Of a DNA stretch of 64,000 bases, positions 44,286-53,744 are shown one piece after another (position 1 is the stretch's first letter; each line of letters begins with the position of its first letter). The position numbers and the translations under genes were made by a program. Source of the DNA: Micromonospora pisi (GTDB lineage Bacteria > Actinomycetota > Actinomycetes > Mycobacteriales > Micromonosporaceae). Location of the stretch: NCBI RefSeq assembly GCF_003633685.1, contig NZ_RBKT01000001.1, forward strand, positions 496,001-560,000. The letters run 5' to 3'. Below the pieces are notes generated by a model. It saw only the letters and a list, made by a program, of their open reading frames with translations. It ran no database searches and was not told the DNA's origin.

Positions 44286-45005
44286 ATGGCCGAGGATCCG
44301 GATATCGCGTTGACGGTGGCGCTGGCCGAGTACGAGCACCTGCGCGAGGCGCGCCGGGCGAACAACGACCAGGCCACCGCACGGTTCAACTTCTTCCTGG
44401 TGGTAGCCTCGGCCGCGACCGCGGTGGCGGGTGCTCTGATCACCGGCGGGGCAGGTACGGCCACCACCAGCGCGGTGGCCGGGATCGGCGCCCTGGTGCT
44501 GCTGCTCGGACTGACCATCTTCGTACGCCAGGTCGAGTTCACCAACCGGGCCCGGCTCTACGCGGTGGCGATCGACTCGATCCGCACCTATCTCGTGCGG
44601 CGGGCACCCGAACTCGGTCCGTACGTCGTCATGCCCACTCTGGACGACGATGGCGTCTACCAGGGGCGTCCGCCCGGCGGGCCGTGGCTACGCGACGCGG
44701 TCGGCCTCTCCGGCACGATCGGGCTGGTGAACAGCGCCCTGTTGGCGCTCGCCACCGGACTCGGTGTACGGCACGTCGGAGCCGCGTGGTGGCTCGCGGT
44801 CACCTGCGGTGCGCTGGTGCTGGGCGGTGGTGCGAGCACGCACGTCTGGTACGTCCGGCGGCGCTCCCGTGCGTCGCACGCGCGGATCCGCGCCACGGTG
44901 GAGCGTCGGCATCAGCCGGCCGACGATCCGCCGGTCACGGCACCGCCCAGCGCTCCCCGGGGCGGGGCCACGAGCGAAACACCCCGGGTGCGCTGGACGC
45001 CGTAG
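44286..45005 (+). CDS. Membrane protein of unknown function with two helix pairs
   Basis: I do not recognise the family with certainty. The 239-residue protein has an N-terminal soluble helix (DIALTVALAEYEHLREARRANNDQATARF) leading into two hydrophobic helices (FNFFLVVASAATAVAGALITG and AVAGIGALVLLLGLTIF). A cytosolic-type loop with RQVEFTNRARLYAVAIDSIRTYLVRR follows, then two more helices (GLVNSALLALATGLGV and WWLAVTCGALVLGGGAS) and a basic, Pro-rich tail. The E-x-L-R-x-x-R-x-x-N-D-Q helix before a helix pair resembles SLATT/SMODS-associated two-helix membrane effectors, but only loosely. ATG 44286 sits eight bases after GGAGG. It follows the UvrA-like gene by 107 bp and may share its transcript. 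Confidence 0.72.
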   Translation: MAEDPDIALTVALAEYEHLREARRANNDQATARFNFFLVVASAATAVAGALITGGAGTATTSAVAGIGALVLLLGLTIFVRQVEFTNRARLYAVAIDSIRTYLVRRAPELGPYVVMPTLDDDGVYQGRPPGGPWLRDAVGLSGTIGLVNSALLALATGLGVRHVGAAWWLAVTCGALVLGGGASTHVWYVRRRSRASHARIRATVERRHQPADDPPVTAPPSAPRGGATSETPRVRWTP

Positions 45006-45429
45006 CTCGTCCGCGACGGGAGCCCGTCGAGGTCGAGCAAGCAGCGGGCACGTCATCGGATGTATGCACGTCCGTCGACCAGCTCCGACCACCACAACAA
45101 CGGACATCTCCACGCTGTCCCGGTGGCGTGCGGTACCGGTTCCACTACCGACGATCATCGCCATACCGGTCATCTCGAGGGCCTGACCTGGGCCGACAGA
45201 ACATCGACAGTCAAGGATTGACTAGCAAAGACATCCGATGTTAACTGCATGTGACAGACGTGAGTCCGCTGGGCATCGGGGTCGGATCTTCCGGCCAAGG
45301 TGCCCATCGCACTCGCACGTCACAGTCTCGTGGTAGCTCCCCACTTCGGCGGATGGGGAGTGCATGGTCGCACCCGCGTCCCGTGGCACGAGACTCATCG
45401 GTTCGAGCGATCTAGAGGGGATCGTGTCG
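45006..45429. other. 424-bp upstream region of the secreted CAZyme run
   Basis: No gene-like frame is supported here. The central part, about 45200-45260, is AT-richer than its surroundings and contains ACATCCGATGT, a short inverted repeat, and a possible promoter (TTGACT at 45218, 17-bp spacer, TTAACT at 45241). It probably regulates the GH95-like gene. Confidence 0.45.
45218..45246 (+). promoter_or_regulatory. Weak sigma-70-like promoter candidate for GH95-like gene
   Basis: TTGACT, a 17-bp spacer and TTAACT lie 184 bp before the proposed ATG. The second hexamer is a poor match to the TANNNT consensus, so this is a guess based on spacing and local AT content. Confidence 0.25.
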
Positions 45430-48400
45430 ATGAAGATGAGTACGCCGACCCGTATCGCCGCCGCCGCCCTGCTTCTGGTCGGCCTGGCGGTCAGCGGAGA
45501 GAGCAGCCCCGCGCAGGCGTCACCGACCGACGCCGCCTTCAACTCCGGCACCGGGGCACTCAACGTCAACTACGCCAACTATCTGTCCAAGCACGACATT
45601 GTCTACAACCGCCCGAACACCAACCCGTTGCACGGCCTCACCGTCGGCAACGGGCGCACCGGGGCGATGGCGTGGAACCAGAACGGCCTGACCATGCAGG
45701 TCTCCGGCGTGGACCTGTCGCAGCAGTCGACGTACGCGGCAGGCAACGTCAACCTGTTCAGCAACCCGCAGATGGACACCGGGTACACCACGTTCCAGCA
45801 GCGGCTGTCGCTCTATGACGGAACGCTGACCACGAAGTACGACAGCAACCGCACGGTGACCGTGATGAGCTCGCCCAACTCCGAGGTGATGGGCATCCAC
45901 GTCGAGGACACCCGCCCCGGGGTCACCAGCGTCGGGCTCGACCTGAGCCTCTGGGACCCGAACACGGTGCAGAACATCGCCGACGTACCGGACCTGAACA
46001 CCTGGCGCACGTACTCCACCTTCGCCGACACGGCCGGCGTCGGCATCAGCCGGGGCCAGACCGACCCGAACAACTTCGGCTACACCCTGGCCGCCACCGT
46101 CGAAGGCGCGAGCTACACCTCGCAGGTCGTGGGCGGCAGGCAGGTACGGCTGAACATCACCCCGACCTCCAGCTACACGATCTGGTTCACCGCGGCCAGC
46201 CGGATCAACTCCCCCGGCCTCAACTCGGTCACCCAGGCCCGCAACCAGCTCGCCTCGGTCAAGAACACCGGGTACGGCACCACGCTGAACAACTACCGCA
46301 ACTGGTGGCACGCGTTCTGGGAGAAGTCGTTCGTCCAGTACTCCAACTCCGCCGGTGACGCCGACTACCTGGAAAACGCCTACTACCTCGCGACGTACAT
46401 GATCGCCGCCGGCGGCTACGGCAACTACCCGATGCACTTCATCAACGGCGTGTTCCGGGCGACCCAGGACCAGAGCAAGTGGAGCAACGGCTACTGGTAC
46501 TGGAACCAGCGTGACGTCTACAACTCGTTCTACGCCTCGAACCACACCGAGCTGATGGGCGGGTTCAACCGGCTCTACAGCCGCAACCTCGCCGCGCTCA
46601 AGGCGTACACCACCACCCGGTACGGCAGTGACGGGCTCTGGGTGCCGGAGACGATGGGCTGGGACGGCAACGCCCGCGGCACCATCAACAGCGACTACGT
46701 CAACGACCTCTACTCGACCGGCACCGAGGCCGCCTACAACATGTACCTGCAGTACCGGTACACCAACGACGAGAACTACCTGCGCAACACGGCGTACCCG
46801 TACATGCGGGAGGCGGTGAAGTTCTACGAGGACCGGCTCTCGGTCGACGGCAACGGCCGCTACTACATGGCGAACTCGAACTCGCACGAGACGTACTGGG
46901 ACGTACGCAACGCGATCACCGACCTGGCCGCCGTACGGCTACTCTTCCCGCTCACCATCTCCGTCAGCAACCAGCTCGGGCTCGACAGCGGACTGCGGGC
47001 GAACTGGCAGAACATCGTCAACAACCTGGCGCCGTACCAGATCCAGAACGGCGCGTACCTGCCGCACGACCCGCCGATCTCGCAGACCCGCAACAACGAG
47101 AACGTGGCGCTGGAACTCGTCTGGCCCTACGACCAGACCGGGATCGGCTACCCCGACCAGCAGACCGCGATCAACACGTTCAACGTGCGGCCGCACCCGT
47201 ACGGCAACGTCTGGTCCAACGACCACGTGCACGCGGCGCGGCTCGGCCTCGCCGACCAGGCGTTCCAGGGCATGCGGACGATGTTGCAGAAGTACCAGAA
47301 CTACCCCAACGGCATGACCAACAACACCAACGGGGTCTTCGAGTACCTGGGCATCCACCTCGCCGCGATGAACGAGTCGCTGATGCAGAGCTACAACGAC
47401 AAGATCCGGGTCTTCCCGGCGATCCCGTCGGGCTTCGTCGGCAAGTTCACCCTGCTCGCCAAGGACGGTTTCCTGGTCAGCTCGGAGCGCGAGTCCAACG
47501 AGACCAAGTACGTCGGGCTCAACAGCCTGTACGGCAAGCAGGCCCGGGTGGTCAACCCGTGGGGCACCCAGGAGGTCCGGGTCCGGCGTACGTCGGACAA
47601 CGCCATCCTGACGACCAGCTCGGCCGGCGAGATCACCTTCGCCACCGCGGCGAACGCGGTCTACGTGCTGGAGCGGACCGCCAAGCCGCTGGCCAACTAC
47701 AGCTCGACCACCCTCACCGGGACCGCCAACCAGGGCGCCAAGACCCTGCTCAACACGGCGTCGACGCTCGGCCTCGGCGGTGCCGGCAGCGGCGGGCTGG
47801 TGAACAACACCCTGCTCACCTACGACGCCGACTGGCACCTGACCACCGCTCGCGGATACGGCGACTACAACGACGACACCCACCACACCAACACCGTCGG
47901 GGCGACCGCGTCGTACACCTTCACCGGCACCGGGGTGGAGTACCTCTCCGAACGCAACGGCGACATGGGCAACGTCGACGTCTACATCGACAACGTGTTC
48001 CAGGCCAACGTGAACCTGTACGTCAGCGGGGCACGGCAGGCCCAGGCGGTGGTCTACAGCAAGACCGGCCTGGCGAACGGCACCCACACCATCCGGATCG
48101 TCAACAGGGCGACCTCGGTCGGCATGGTCGACGCGCTGCGCATCCTGGCCGGTGGCACACCCCCGCCAGCCACCGGCGGCACCGCCATCCGGGCCGAGGC
48201 CAACGGTCAGTACGTCACCGCCGGCAGCACGCCACTGATCGCCAACTCGGCCACCATCGGCGCCACCCAGCAGTTCGACCTGGTCAGCCTCGGCTCCGGC
48301 AACGTGGCACTGAGGTCACGGGCGAACTCGATGTTCGTCTGCGCCGAGAACGCCGGCGCGGGCGCGTTGGTCGCCAACCGTCCGACGGCCGGCTCGTGGG

Positions 48401-48558
48401 AGACGTTCGCCCGGGTCGACAACCCGGACGGCACGGTGAGCTTCCGGGCCACCGTGAACAGCAATTACGTGACCGCCGAGAACGGCGGCGCGGAGGCACT
48501 CATCGCCAACCGTCCCGCGATCGGCCCCTGGGAGAAGTTCAACCTGGTCGCCAGCTAG
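45430..48558 (+). CDS. Secreted GH95-like glycoside hydrolase with beta-trefoil tail
   Basis: The 1,042-residue exported enzyme has a signal peptide (MKMSTPTRIAAAALLLVGLAVS... ending AQA). The large catalytic region, about 40-755, begins with NPLHGLTVGNGRTGAMAWNQNGL, a beta-sandwich start typical of GH95-type alpha-fucosidase/galactosidase relatives, and continues into an alpha/alpha barrel (WYWNQRDVYNSF, GLWVPETMGWDGNA, NSNSHETYWDVRNAITDLAA, GVFEYLGIHLAAMNESLMQSY). A beta-rich domain follows at about 755-907 (YTFTGTGVEYLSERNGDMGNVDVYIDN), then a fascin-like beta-trefoil at about 917-1042 with three repeats of the A-N-x-x-Y/F-V-x-A-E form. The family call is by fold pattern; DUF5703-type relatives are the alternative. 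GAGGGG lies nine bases before the ATG. It is first in a run of four secreted carbohydrate proteins. Confidence 0.8.
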   Translation: MKMSTPTRIAAAALLLVGLAVSGESSPAQASPTDAAFNSGTGALNVNYANYLSKHDIVYNRPNTNPLHGLTVGNGRTGAMAWNQNGLTMQVSGVDLSQQSTYAAGNVNLFSNPQMDTGYTTFQQRLSLYDGTLTTKYDSNRTVTVMSSPNSEVMGIHVEDTRPGVTSVGLDLSLWDPNTVQNIADVPDLNTWRTYSTFADTAGVGISRGQTDPNNFGYTLAATVEGASYTSQVVGGRQVRLNITPTSSYTIWFTAASRINSPGLNSVTQARNQLASVKNTGYGTTLNNYRNWWHAFWEKSFVQYSNSAGDADYLENAYYLATYMIAAGGYGNYPMHFINGVFRATQDQSKWSNGYWYWNQRDVYNSFYASNHTELMGGFNRLYSRNLAALKAYTTTRYGSDGLWVPETMGWDGNARGTINSDYVNDLYSTGTEAAYNMYLQYRYTNDENYLRNTAYPYMREAVKFYEDRLSVDGNGRYYMANSNSHETYWDVRNAITDLAAVRLLFPLTISVSNQLGLDSGLRANWQNIVNNLAPYQIQNGAYLPHDPPISQTRNNENVALELVWPYDQTGIGYPDQQTAINTFNVRPHPYGNVWSNDHVHAARLGLADQAFQGMRTMLQKYQNYPNGMTNNTNGVFEYLGIHLAAMNESLMQSYNDKIRVFPAIPSGFVGKFTLLAKDGFLVSSERESNETKYVGLNSLYGKQARVVNPWGTQEVRVRRTSDNAILTTSSAGEITFATAANAVYVLERTAKPLANYSSTTLTGTANQGAKTLLNTASTLGLGGAGSGGLVNNTLLTYDADWHLTTARGYGDYNDDTHHTNTVGATASYTFTGTGVEYLSERNGDMGNVDVYIDNVFQANVNLYVSGARQAQAVVYSKTGLANGTHTIRIVNRATSVGMVDALRILAGGTPPPATGGTAIRAEANGQYVTAGSTPLIANSATIGATQQFDLVSLGSGNVALRSRANSMFVCAENAGAGALVANRPTAGSWETFARVDNPDGTVSFRATVNSNYVTAENGGAEALIANRPAIGPWEKFNLVAS

Positions 48559-48574
48559 CGCGCCCACGCCACGA

Positions 48575-48602
48575 ACCCCGGGCGGGACCGCCCGCCCGGG
48601 GT
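48575..48602 (+). terminator. Hairpin between GH95-like and ThuA genes
   Basis: ACCCCGGGCGGG and its exact complement form a 12-bp stem around ACCG, 17 bp after the GH95-like stop. It may terminate or attenuate transcription into the ThuA gene. Confidence 0.65.
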
Positions 48603-48653
48603 CGGCTCCGCCCTCCCACCTGCCCCGCCAGTCCTGTGCGAAGGAGCACATCC

Positions 48654-50783
48654 ATGCGCGTCCGTGCGCTCTCCACGGCCCTGAGCCTCACCCTGGTGGC
48701 CGCCGCCGCCCTGGTCGGGGCGAGTCCCCCCGCGTCGGCGGCTCCCCTGGCCAAGGTGCTGGTCTTCTCGAAGACCGCCGGCTTCCGCCACTCGTCCATT
48801 CCCAACGGCATCGCCGCGATCCAGCAGCTAGGTACCGCGAACGGTTTCACCGTCACCGCGACCGAGGACGCCGGCCAGTTCACCACCGCCAACCTCGCCC
48901 AGTACCAGGCCGTGGTCTGGCTCTCCACCACCGGTGACGTACTCGACACGGCACAGCAGAACGCGTTTCAGGCGTACATCGCCGCAGGTGGCGGCTATGT
49001 CGGGGTGCACGCCGCCGCCGACACCGAGTACGACTGGGCCTGGTACGGCGGTCTGGTCGGCGGCTACTTCAGCTCCCACCCGGCGACCCAGCAGGCGACC
49101 GTACGCACCGAGGACCGGTCGAACGTCTCCACCGCCCACCTGCCGCAGAACTGGACCCGCACCGACGAGTGGTACAACTACCGCGCCAACCCCCGGGCGA
49201 ACGTGAAGGTCCTGTCCAACCTGGACGAGTCGTCGTACAGCGGCGGCACGATGAACGGCGACCACCCGATCACCTGGTGCCAGAACTACGGCGGCGGGCG
49301 GGCCTGGTACACCGGGCTCGGCCACACCGAGCAGACCTACACCGAGGCGAACTTCACCCGGATGCTGCTCGGCGGCATCCAGATCGCGGCCGGGGCGAAG
49401 CCGGCGGACTGCCGGCCGGAGGTCGGCTACACCGCACTCTTCGACGGCACCCAGGCGAGCCTGAACCAGTGGCGGCAGGCCGGACCGGGCGGCTTCACCC
49501 TGGCCGACGGCACGCTCACCTCCAACGGCGGCATGGGCCTGCTCTGGTACCCGGTCCGCACCTTCGCCAACTACTCGCTGAAGCTCGACTGGATGATGCC
49601 GGGCGACGACAACGGCGGCGTCTTCATCGGCTTCCCGGACCCGCAGGGCGACCCGTGGCAGCCGGTCGACGCCGGCCACGAGATCCAGATCGACGCGACC
49701 GACGCCGACCCGTCCCGGACCACCGGCAGCGTCTACAGCCTCCAGGCGCCGGACACCGCCGCGCGGGCCGCCGCGCTGAACCCGCCCGGCTCGTGGAACA
49801 CGTACGAGATCGGCGTACACGGGCAGCGGGTGGAGATCTGGCTCAACGGCGTGAAGATCAACGACTACACCAGTACCCGGAACATCGCCAACGGCTACAT
49901 CGGCGTGCAGAACGACGGCGCCGGAATGGACATCAACTACCGCAACATCCGGATCAGGACCGACGGTGGCGACCCGCCGCAGCCGCCCACCACCGACCTG
50001 GCCCAGGGCAAGCCGACCGCCGCCTCCAGCGTCGAGCCCGGCAGCCCGCACGTGGCCGCCAACGCGGTCGACGGCAACAGTGGCACCCGCTGGGGCAGCG
50101 CGCACGCCGATCCGCAGTGGATCTCCGTCGACCTCGGGGCCTCCTACGCGCTGAACCGGGTCCGGCTCAACTGGGAGGCGGCGTACGGGCGGGCGTACCA
50201 GATCCAGACCTCGCCGAACAACAGCACCTGGACCACCGTCCACTCGACCAGCACCTCCGACGGGGGCGTGGACGACGTGGCGCTCACCGGCACCGGGCGC
50301 TACGTCCGGGTGAACGGCACCACGCGGGGCACCGCCTGGGGCTACTCGCTCTGGGACCTGTCCGTCTACGGCACCCCGGTCACCGGCACCCCGACACTGC
50401 TCTCCTCGGGCCGACCGACCGCCACCTCCAGCGTCGAGCCCGGCAGCGCGCACGTGGCCGCCAACGCGGTCGACGGCAACACCGCGACCCGTTGGGGCAG
50501 CGCCTACGCCGATCCGCAGTGGATCTCCGTCGACCTCGGCGCCACCCGCTCACTGAGCCGGGTCCGGCTCAACTGGGAGGCGGCGTACGGGCGGGCGTAC
50601 CAGATCCAGACCTCGCCGGACAACAACACCTGGACCACCGTCTACTCCACCACCGCCTCCGACGGCGGGATCGACGACATCACGCTCACCGGCACCGGCC
50701 GCCACGTCCGGGTCCACGGCACCCAGCGGGCGCTGACCCCGTACGGCTACTCCCTCTGGGAGCTCGAGGTCTACGGCGCCTGA
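48654..50783 (+). CDS. Secreted ThuA domain protein with 3-keto-disaccharide-hydrolase-like and two discoidin domains
   Basis: The 709-residue exported protein has a signal peptide (MRVRALSTALSLTLVAAAALVGA...ASA). A ThuA-like domain at about 32-240 contains KVLVFSKTAGFRHSSI, GGGYVGVHAAADTEYDW, GDHPITWC and RAWYTGLGH. A DUF1080/laminin-like domain at about 255-440 contains YTALFDGTQASLNQW, DDNGGVFIGFP and HEIQIDATD, the fold of 3-keto-disaccharide hydrolases. Two F5/8 type C (discoidin, CBM32-like) domains follow at about 450-575 and 582-709. The two discoidin domains share nearly identical stretches (SSVEPGS, HVAANAVDGN, RWGSA, DPQWISVDLGA, RVRLNWEAAYGRAYQIQTSP), a recent internal duplication. 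AAGGAG precedes the ATG. The activity probably concerns oxidised or 3-keto sugars. Confidence 0.85.
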   Translation: MRVRALSTALSLTLVAAAALVGASPPASAAPLAKVLVFSKTAGFRHSSIPNGIAAIQQLGTANGFTVTATEDAGQFTTANLAQYQAVVWLSTTGDVLDTAQQNAFQAYIAAGGGYVGVHAAADTEYDWAWYGGLVGGYFSSHPATQQATVRTEDRSNVSTAHLPQNWTRTDEWYNYRANPRANVKVLSNLDESSYSGGTMNGDHPITWCQNYGGGRAWYTGLGHTEQTYTEANFTRMLLGGIQIAAGAKPADCRPEVGYTALFDGTQASLNQWRQAGPGGFTLADGTLTSNGGMGLLWYPVRTFANYSLKLDWMMPGDDNGGVFIGFPDPQGDPWQPVDAGHEIQIDATDADPSRTTGSVYSLQAPDTAARAAALNPPGSWNTYEIGVHGQRVEIWLNGVKINDYTSTRNIANGYIGVQNDGAGMDINYRNIRIRTDGGDPPQPPTTDLAQGKPTAASSVEPGSPHVAANAVDGNSGTRWGSAHADPQWISVDLGASYALNRVRLNWEAAYGRAYQIQTSPNNSTWTTVHSTSTSDGGVDDVALTGTGRYVRVNGTTRGTAWGYSLWDLSVYGTPVTGTPTLLSSGRPTATSSVEPGSAHVAANAVDGNTATRWGSAYADPQWISVDLGATRSLSRVRLNWEAAYGRAYQIQTSPDNNTWTTVYSTTASDGGIDDITLTGTGRHVRVHGTQRALTPYGYSLWELEVYGA
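50031..50780 (+). repeat. Duplicated discoidin-domain coding segments (402-bp offset)
   Basis: The segments beginning at about 50031 and 50433 (both GTCGAGCCCGGCAG) are closely similar direct repeats encoding the two C-terminal discoidin domains of the ThuA protein. Similarity is high at the DNA level, pointing to recent duplication or gene conversion. Confidence 0.75.
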
Positions 50784-50824
50784 CCCACCCCCTCCCCGCC
50801 CCCGCGCCACCCGAAAGGAAGCCG

Positions 50825-53668
50825 ATGTCCCCCACCCGTCATCGCTGGTCGCGCCTGCTCGTCGCGGCCACGGTCGCCGCGGCGAGCACCGCGCTCACCG
50901 TGGCCGCCGCGCCGAGCGCGGCGCAGGCAGTGGTCATCCCCGCCGCCGACTACCAGCAGGTTCCGCTCGCCACCGGCTCCGCCGAGATCGGCGAGGCCAT
51001 GTCCCTGGCGGTGCTGCCGAACCGCTCGGTGGTGCACACCGCCCGCAACGGCACCGTCCGGGTCACCGACGCCGCCGGCAACACCAAGGTCGCCGGCACC
51101 CTGCCGGTCTACACCCACGACGAGGAGGGGTTGCAGGGTGTCGCCGCCGACCCCAACTTCGCCAGCAACCGCTTCATCTACCTGTACTACTCCCCCACCC
51201 TGAGCACACCCGGCGGGGACGCCCCCACCACCGGTACGGCGGCCGACTTCGAGCCGTGGAAGGGACACCTGCGGCTGTCCCGGTTCACCCTGAACGCCGA
51301 CGACACGCTGAACATGGGCAGTGAGCGGATCATGCTCCAGGTCAACAACGACCGGGGCCAGTGCTGCCACGTCGGCGGAGACATCGACTTCGACGCCGCC
51401 GGCAACCTCTACCTCAGCACCGGCGACGACACGAACCCGTTCGAGTCCAACTCGTACACCCCAATCGACGAGCGGACCAACCGCAACCCGCAGTTCGACG
51501 CCCAGCGCTCCTCGGGCAACACCAACGACCTGCGCGGCAAGGTGCTGCGGATCAAGCCGCAGGCGGACGGGACGTACACCATCCCGGCCGGGAACATGTT
51601 CGCGCCCGGTACGGCCAACACCCGGCCGGAGATCTACGCGATGGGTTTCCGCAACCCGTTCCGGATGAGCGTCGACAAGCCCACCGGCGTCGTCTACCTC
51701 GGTGACTACGGTCCGGACGCCGGTGTCAGCGACGCCAACCGGGGACCGAGCGGTCAGGTGGAGTTCAACCGGATCACCGCGCCCGGCAACTACGGCTGGC
51801 CGTACTGCACCGGTACGAACACCACGGCGGAGACGTACAACGAGTACACCTTCCCCTCGGGCCCGTCGCAGGCGAAGTACAACTGCACCGGCGGCCCGAC
51901 CAACAACTCGTTCCGCAACACCGGTCAGACCACGCTGCCGCCGGCCAAACCGAGCTGGATCCGGTACGGCGGCGACGCGGGCTCGCCGCCGGAGTTCGGT
52001 GGCGGTTCGGAGTCGCCGATGGGTGGCCCGGTCTACCGGTACAACGCCTCTTTGAACTCCCCGGTCAAGTTCCCGCAGTCGCTCGACGGCCAGTTCTTCG
52101 CCGGCGAGTACGGCCGCCGCTGGATCAAGGCGGTCGCGGTCAACTCCAACGGCACCCCCGGCGAGATCTCCGCCTTCCCGTGGACCGGGACGCAGGTGAT
52201 GGACATGGCCTTCGGCCCGGACGGGGCGCTCTACGTGCTCGACTACGGGACCGGGTCGAACAATCAGGCCCTGTACCGGGTCGAGTACATCGGCGGCGGC
52301 AACCGGAGCCCGGTGGCGGTCGCGTCGGCGAACCGCACCTCCGGCCCGAACCCGCTGACCGTCACCTTCTCCTCGGCCGGCAGTTCCGACCCGGAGGGTG
52401 GGGCGCTCTCCTACCTCTGGACCTTCGGCGACGGCACCACCTCCATCTCGGCGAACCCGACGAAGACGTACACCGCGAACGGGACCTTCACCCCGACGTT
52501 GCGGGTCACCGACCCGACCGGGCTCTCCGGCACCGCGAGCCTGGTGATCACCGTCGGCAACACCGCGCCGGTGGTGAACCTGCAACTGCCGGCCGACGGG
52601 CAGTTGTTCAACTTCGGTGACACCGTCCCGTTCACGGTCAGCGCCAGCGACGCCGAGGACGGCACGATCAACTGTGCCCGGGTGACGGTGACGTACTCGC
52701 TGGGCCACGACAGCCACGCCCACCAGATCACCTCCAGGACCGGATGCACCGGGACGATCACCGTGCCGGTCGACGGCGAGCACGACACCGCCGCGAACAT
52801 CTTCGGCGTCTTCGACGCCACCTACACCGACAACGGCGGACTCACCTCGCGCAGTACCAGGACGCTGCAACCGAAGCACCGGCAGGGTGAGCACTTCGGC
52901 GCCCAGTCCGGCATCCAGACCGCCGACCACGCCGCCGCCGAGGGGGGCCGGACCGCCGGCTTCGTCGACAACGGCGACTGGATCTCGTACCAGCCGTACC
53001 TGCTCGGCAACGCCACCCAGTTCACCGCCCGGGTCTCCTCCGGCGGGGTCGGCGGAACCATCGAGGTACGCACCGGCTCGGCGACCGGCACCCTGCTGGG
53101 CAGCGTCGCGGTGGCGCCGACCGGCGGCTGGGACACGTTCACCAACGTCACCGCCAACCTCTCCAACGTCCCAACCGGCAGTACCACGCTCTACCTCGTG
53201 TTCAAGGGTGTCACCGGGCAGGGCAACCTGTTCGACGTGGACGCGTTCACCTTCGTCACCGGCACCGTCGCCACGCCCACGGTGATCAGCCTGCGGGCTC
53301 GGGTGAACACCTCGTACGTCGCCGCCGACAACGCCGGCGCCGCACCCCTGATCGCCAACCGGACCGCCGTCGGCCCCTGGGAACAGTTCGACCGCCTCGA
53401 CGCCGGCAACGGCACCATCGCCCTGCGCGCCAAGGCCAACGGACTGATCGTGAGCGCGTCCGGCGGCACCGCGCCACTGATCGCCAACGCGACCACCATC
53501 GGCACCTGGGAGAGGTTCCAACTCGTCAACAATACCGACGGCAGTGTCAGCCTCCGCGCCACCGCCAACAACATGTACGTCGCCGCCGAAGGCGCCGGCG
53601 CCCAACCCCTGATCGCCAACCGCGCCGCCATCGGCGCCTGGGAACGGTTCGACCTGATCACCAGCTGA
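50825..53668 (+). CDS. Secreted PQQ-type sugar dehydrogenase with PKD, CBM6 and beta-trefoil domains
   Basis: The 947-residue exported protein begins with a signal peptide of about 35 residues. A six-bladed glucose/sorbosone dehydrogenase-type propeller spans about 40-490: EEGLQGVAADPNF, CCHVGGDIDFDAAGNLYLSTGDDTNPF, LRGKVLRIKP, EIYAMGFRNPFRMSVD, NYGWPYC and DMAFGPDGALYVLDYG. Next come a PKD domain (about 493-580, AGSSDPEGGALSYLWTFGDG), a further beta domain (about 580-680), a CBM6-like domain (about 690-813, AEGGRTAGFVDNGDWISY) and a fascin-like beta-trefoil (about 820-947). Family members oxidise sugars with PQQ as cofactor, outside the cell. The trefoil coding DNA nearly matches that of the next gene. 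AAAGGAAG precedes the ATG. Confidence 0.87.
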   Translation: MSPTRHRWSRLLVAATVAAASTALTVAAAPSAAQAVVIPAADYQQVPLATGSAEIGEAMSLAVLPNRSVVHTARNGTVRVTDAAGNTKVAGTLPVYTHDEEGLQGVAADPNFASNRFIYLYYSPTLSTPGGDAPTTGTAADFEPWKGHLRLSRFTLNADDTLNMGSERIMLQVNNDRGQCCHVGGDIDFDAAGNLYLSTGDDTNPFESNSYTPIDERTNRNPQFDAQRSSGNTNDLRGKVLRIKPQADGTYTIPAGNMFAPGTANTRPEIYAMGFRNPFRMSVDKPTGVVYLGDYGPDAGVSDANRGPSGQVEFNRITAPGNYGWPYCTGTNTTAETYNEYTFPSGPSQAKYNCTGGPTNNSFRNTGQTTLPPAKPSWIRYGGDAGSPPEFGGGSESPMGGPVYRYNASLNSPVKFPQSLDGQFFAGEYGRRWIKAVAVNSNGTPGEISAFPWTGTQVMDMAFGPDGALYVLDYGTGSNNQALYRVEYIGGGNRSPVAVASANRTSGPNPLTVTFSSAGSSDPEGGALSYLWTFGDGTTSISANPTKTYTANGTFTPTLRVTDPTGLSGTASLVITVGNTAPVVNLQLPADGQLFNFGDTVPFTVSASDAEDGTINCARVTVTYSLGHDSHAHQITSRTGCTGTITVPVDGEHDTAANIFGVFDATYTDNGGLTSRSTRTLQPKHRQGEHFGAQSGIQTADHAAAEGGRTAGFVDNGDWISYQPYLLGNATQFTARVSSGGVGGTIEVRTGSATGTLLGSVAVAPTGGWDTFTNVTANLSNVPTGSTTLYLVFKGVTGQGNLFDVDAFTFVTGTVATPTVISLRARVNTSYVAADNAGAAPLIANRTAVGPWEQFDRLDAGNGTIALRAKANGLIVSASGGTAPLIANATTIGTWERFQLVNNTDGSVSLRATANNMYVAAEGAGAQPLIANRAAIGAWERFDLITS
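53281..53660 (+). repeat. Near-identical beta-trefoil coding repeat, copy 1
   Basis: About 380 bp encoding the C-terminal beta-trefoil of the sugar dehydrogenase recur at 54848-55227 in the GH99 gene with an offset of 1,567 bp. Only a central part (about 53450-53525) differs clearly. Confidence 0.85.
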
Positions 53669-53683
53669 CCGCCGGAACCCGGT

Positions 53684-53717
53684 GACCGGTGCGGGCGATC
53701 CACCGCCCGCACCGGTC
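53684..53717 (+). terminator. Hairpin between sugar dehydrogenase and GH99 genes
   Basis: GACCGGTGCGGGCG and its exact complement form a 14-bp stem around ATCCAC, beginning 15 bp after the dehydrogenase stop. The GH99 ribosome site lies just beyond, so this may terminate or attenuate transcription, or protect mRNA ends. Confidence 0.65.
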
Positions 53718-53744
53718 CGGCCCCGGCGACTACGGAGGAACGAC

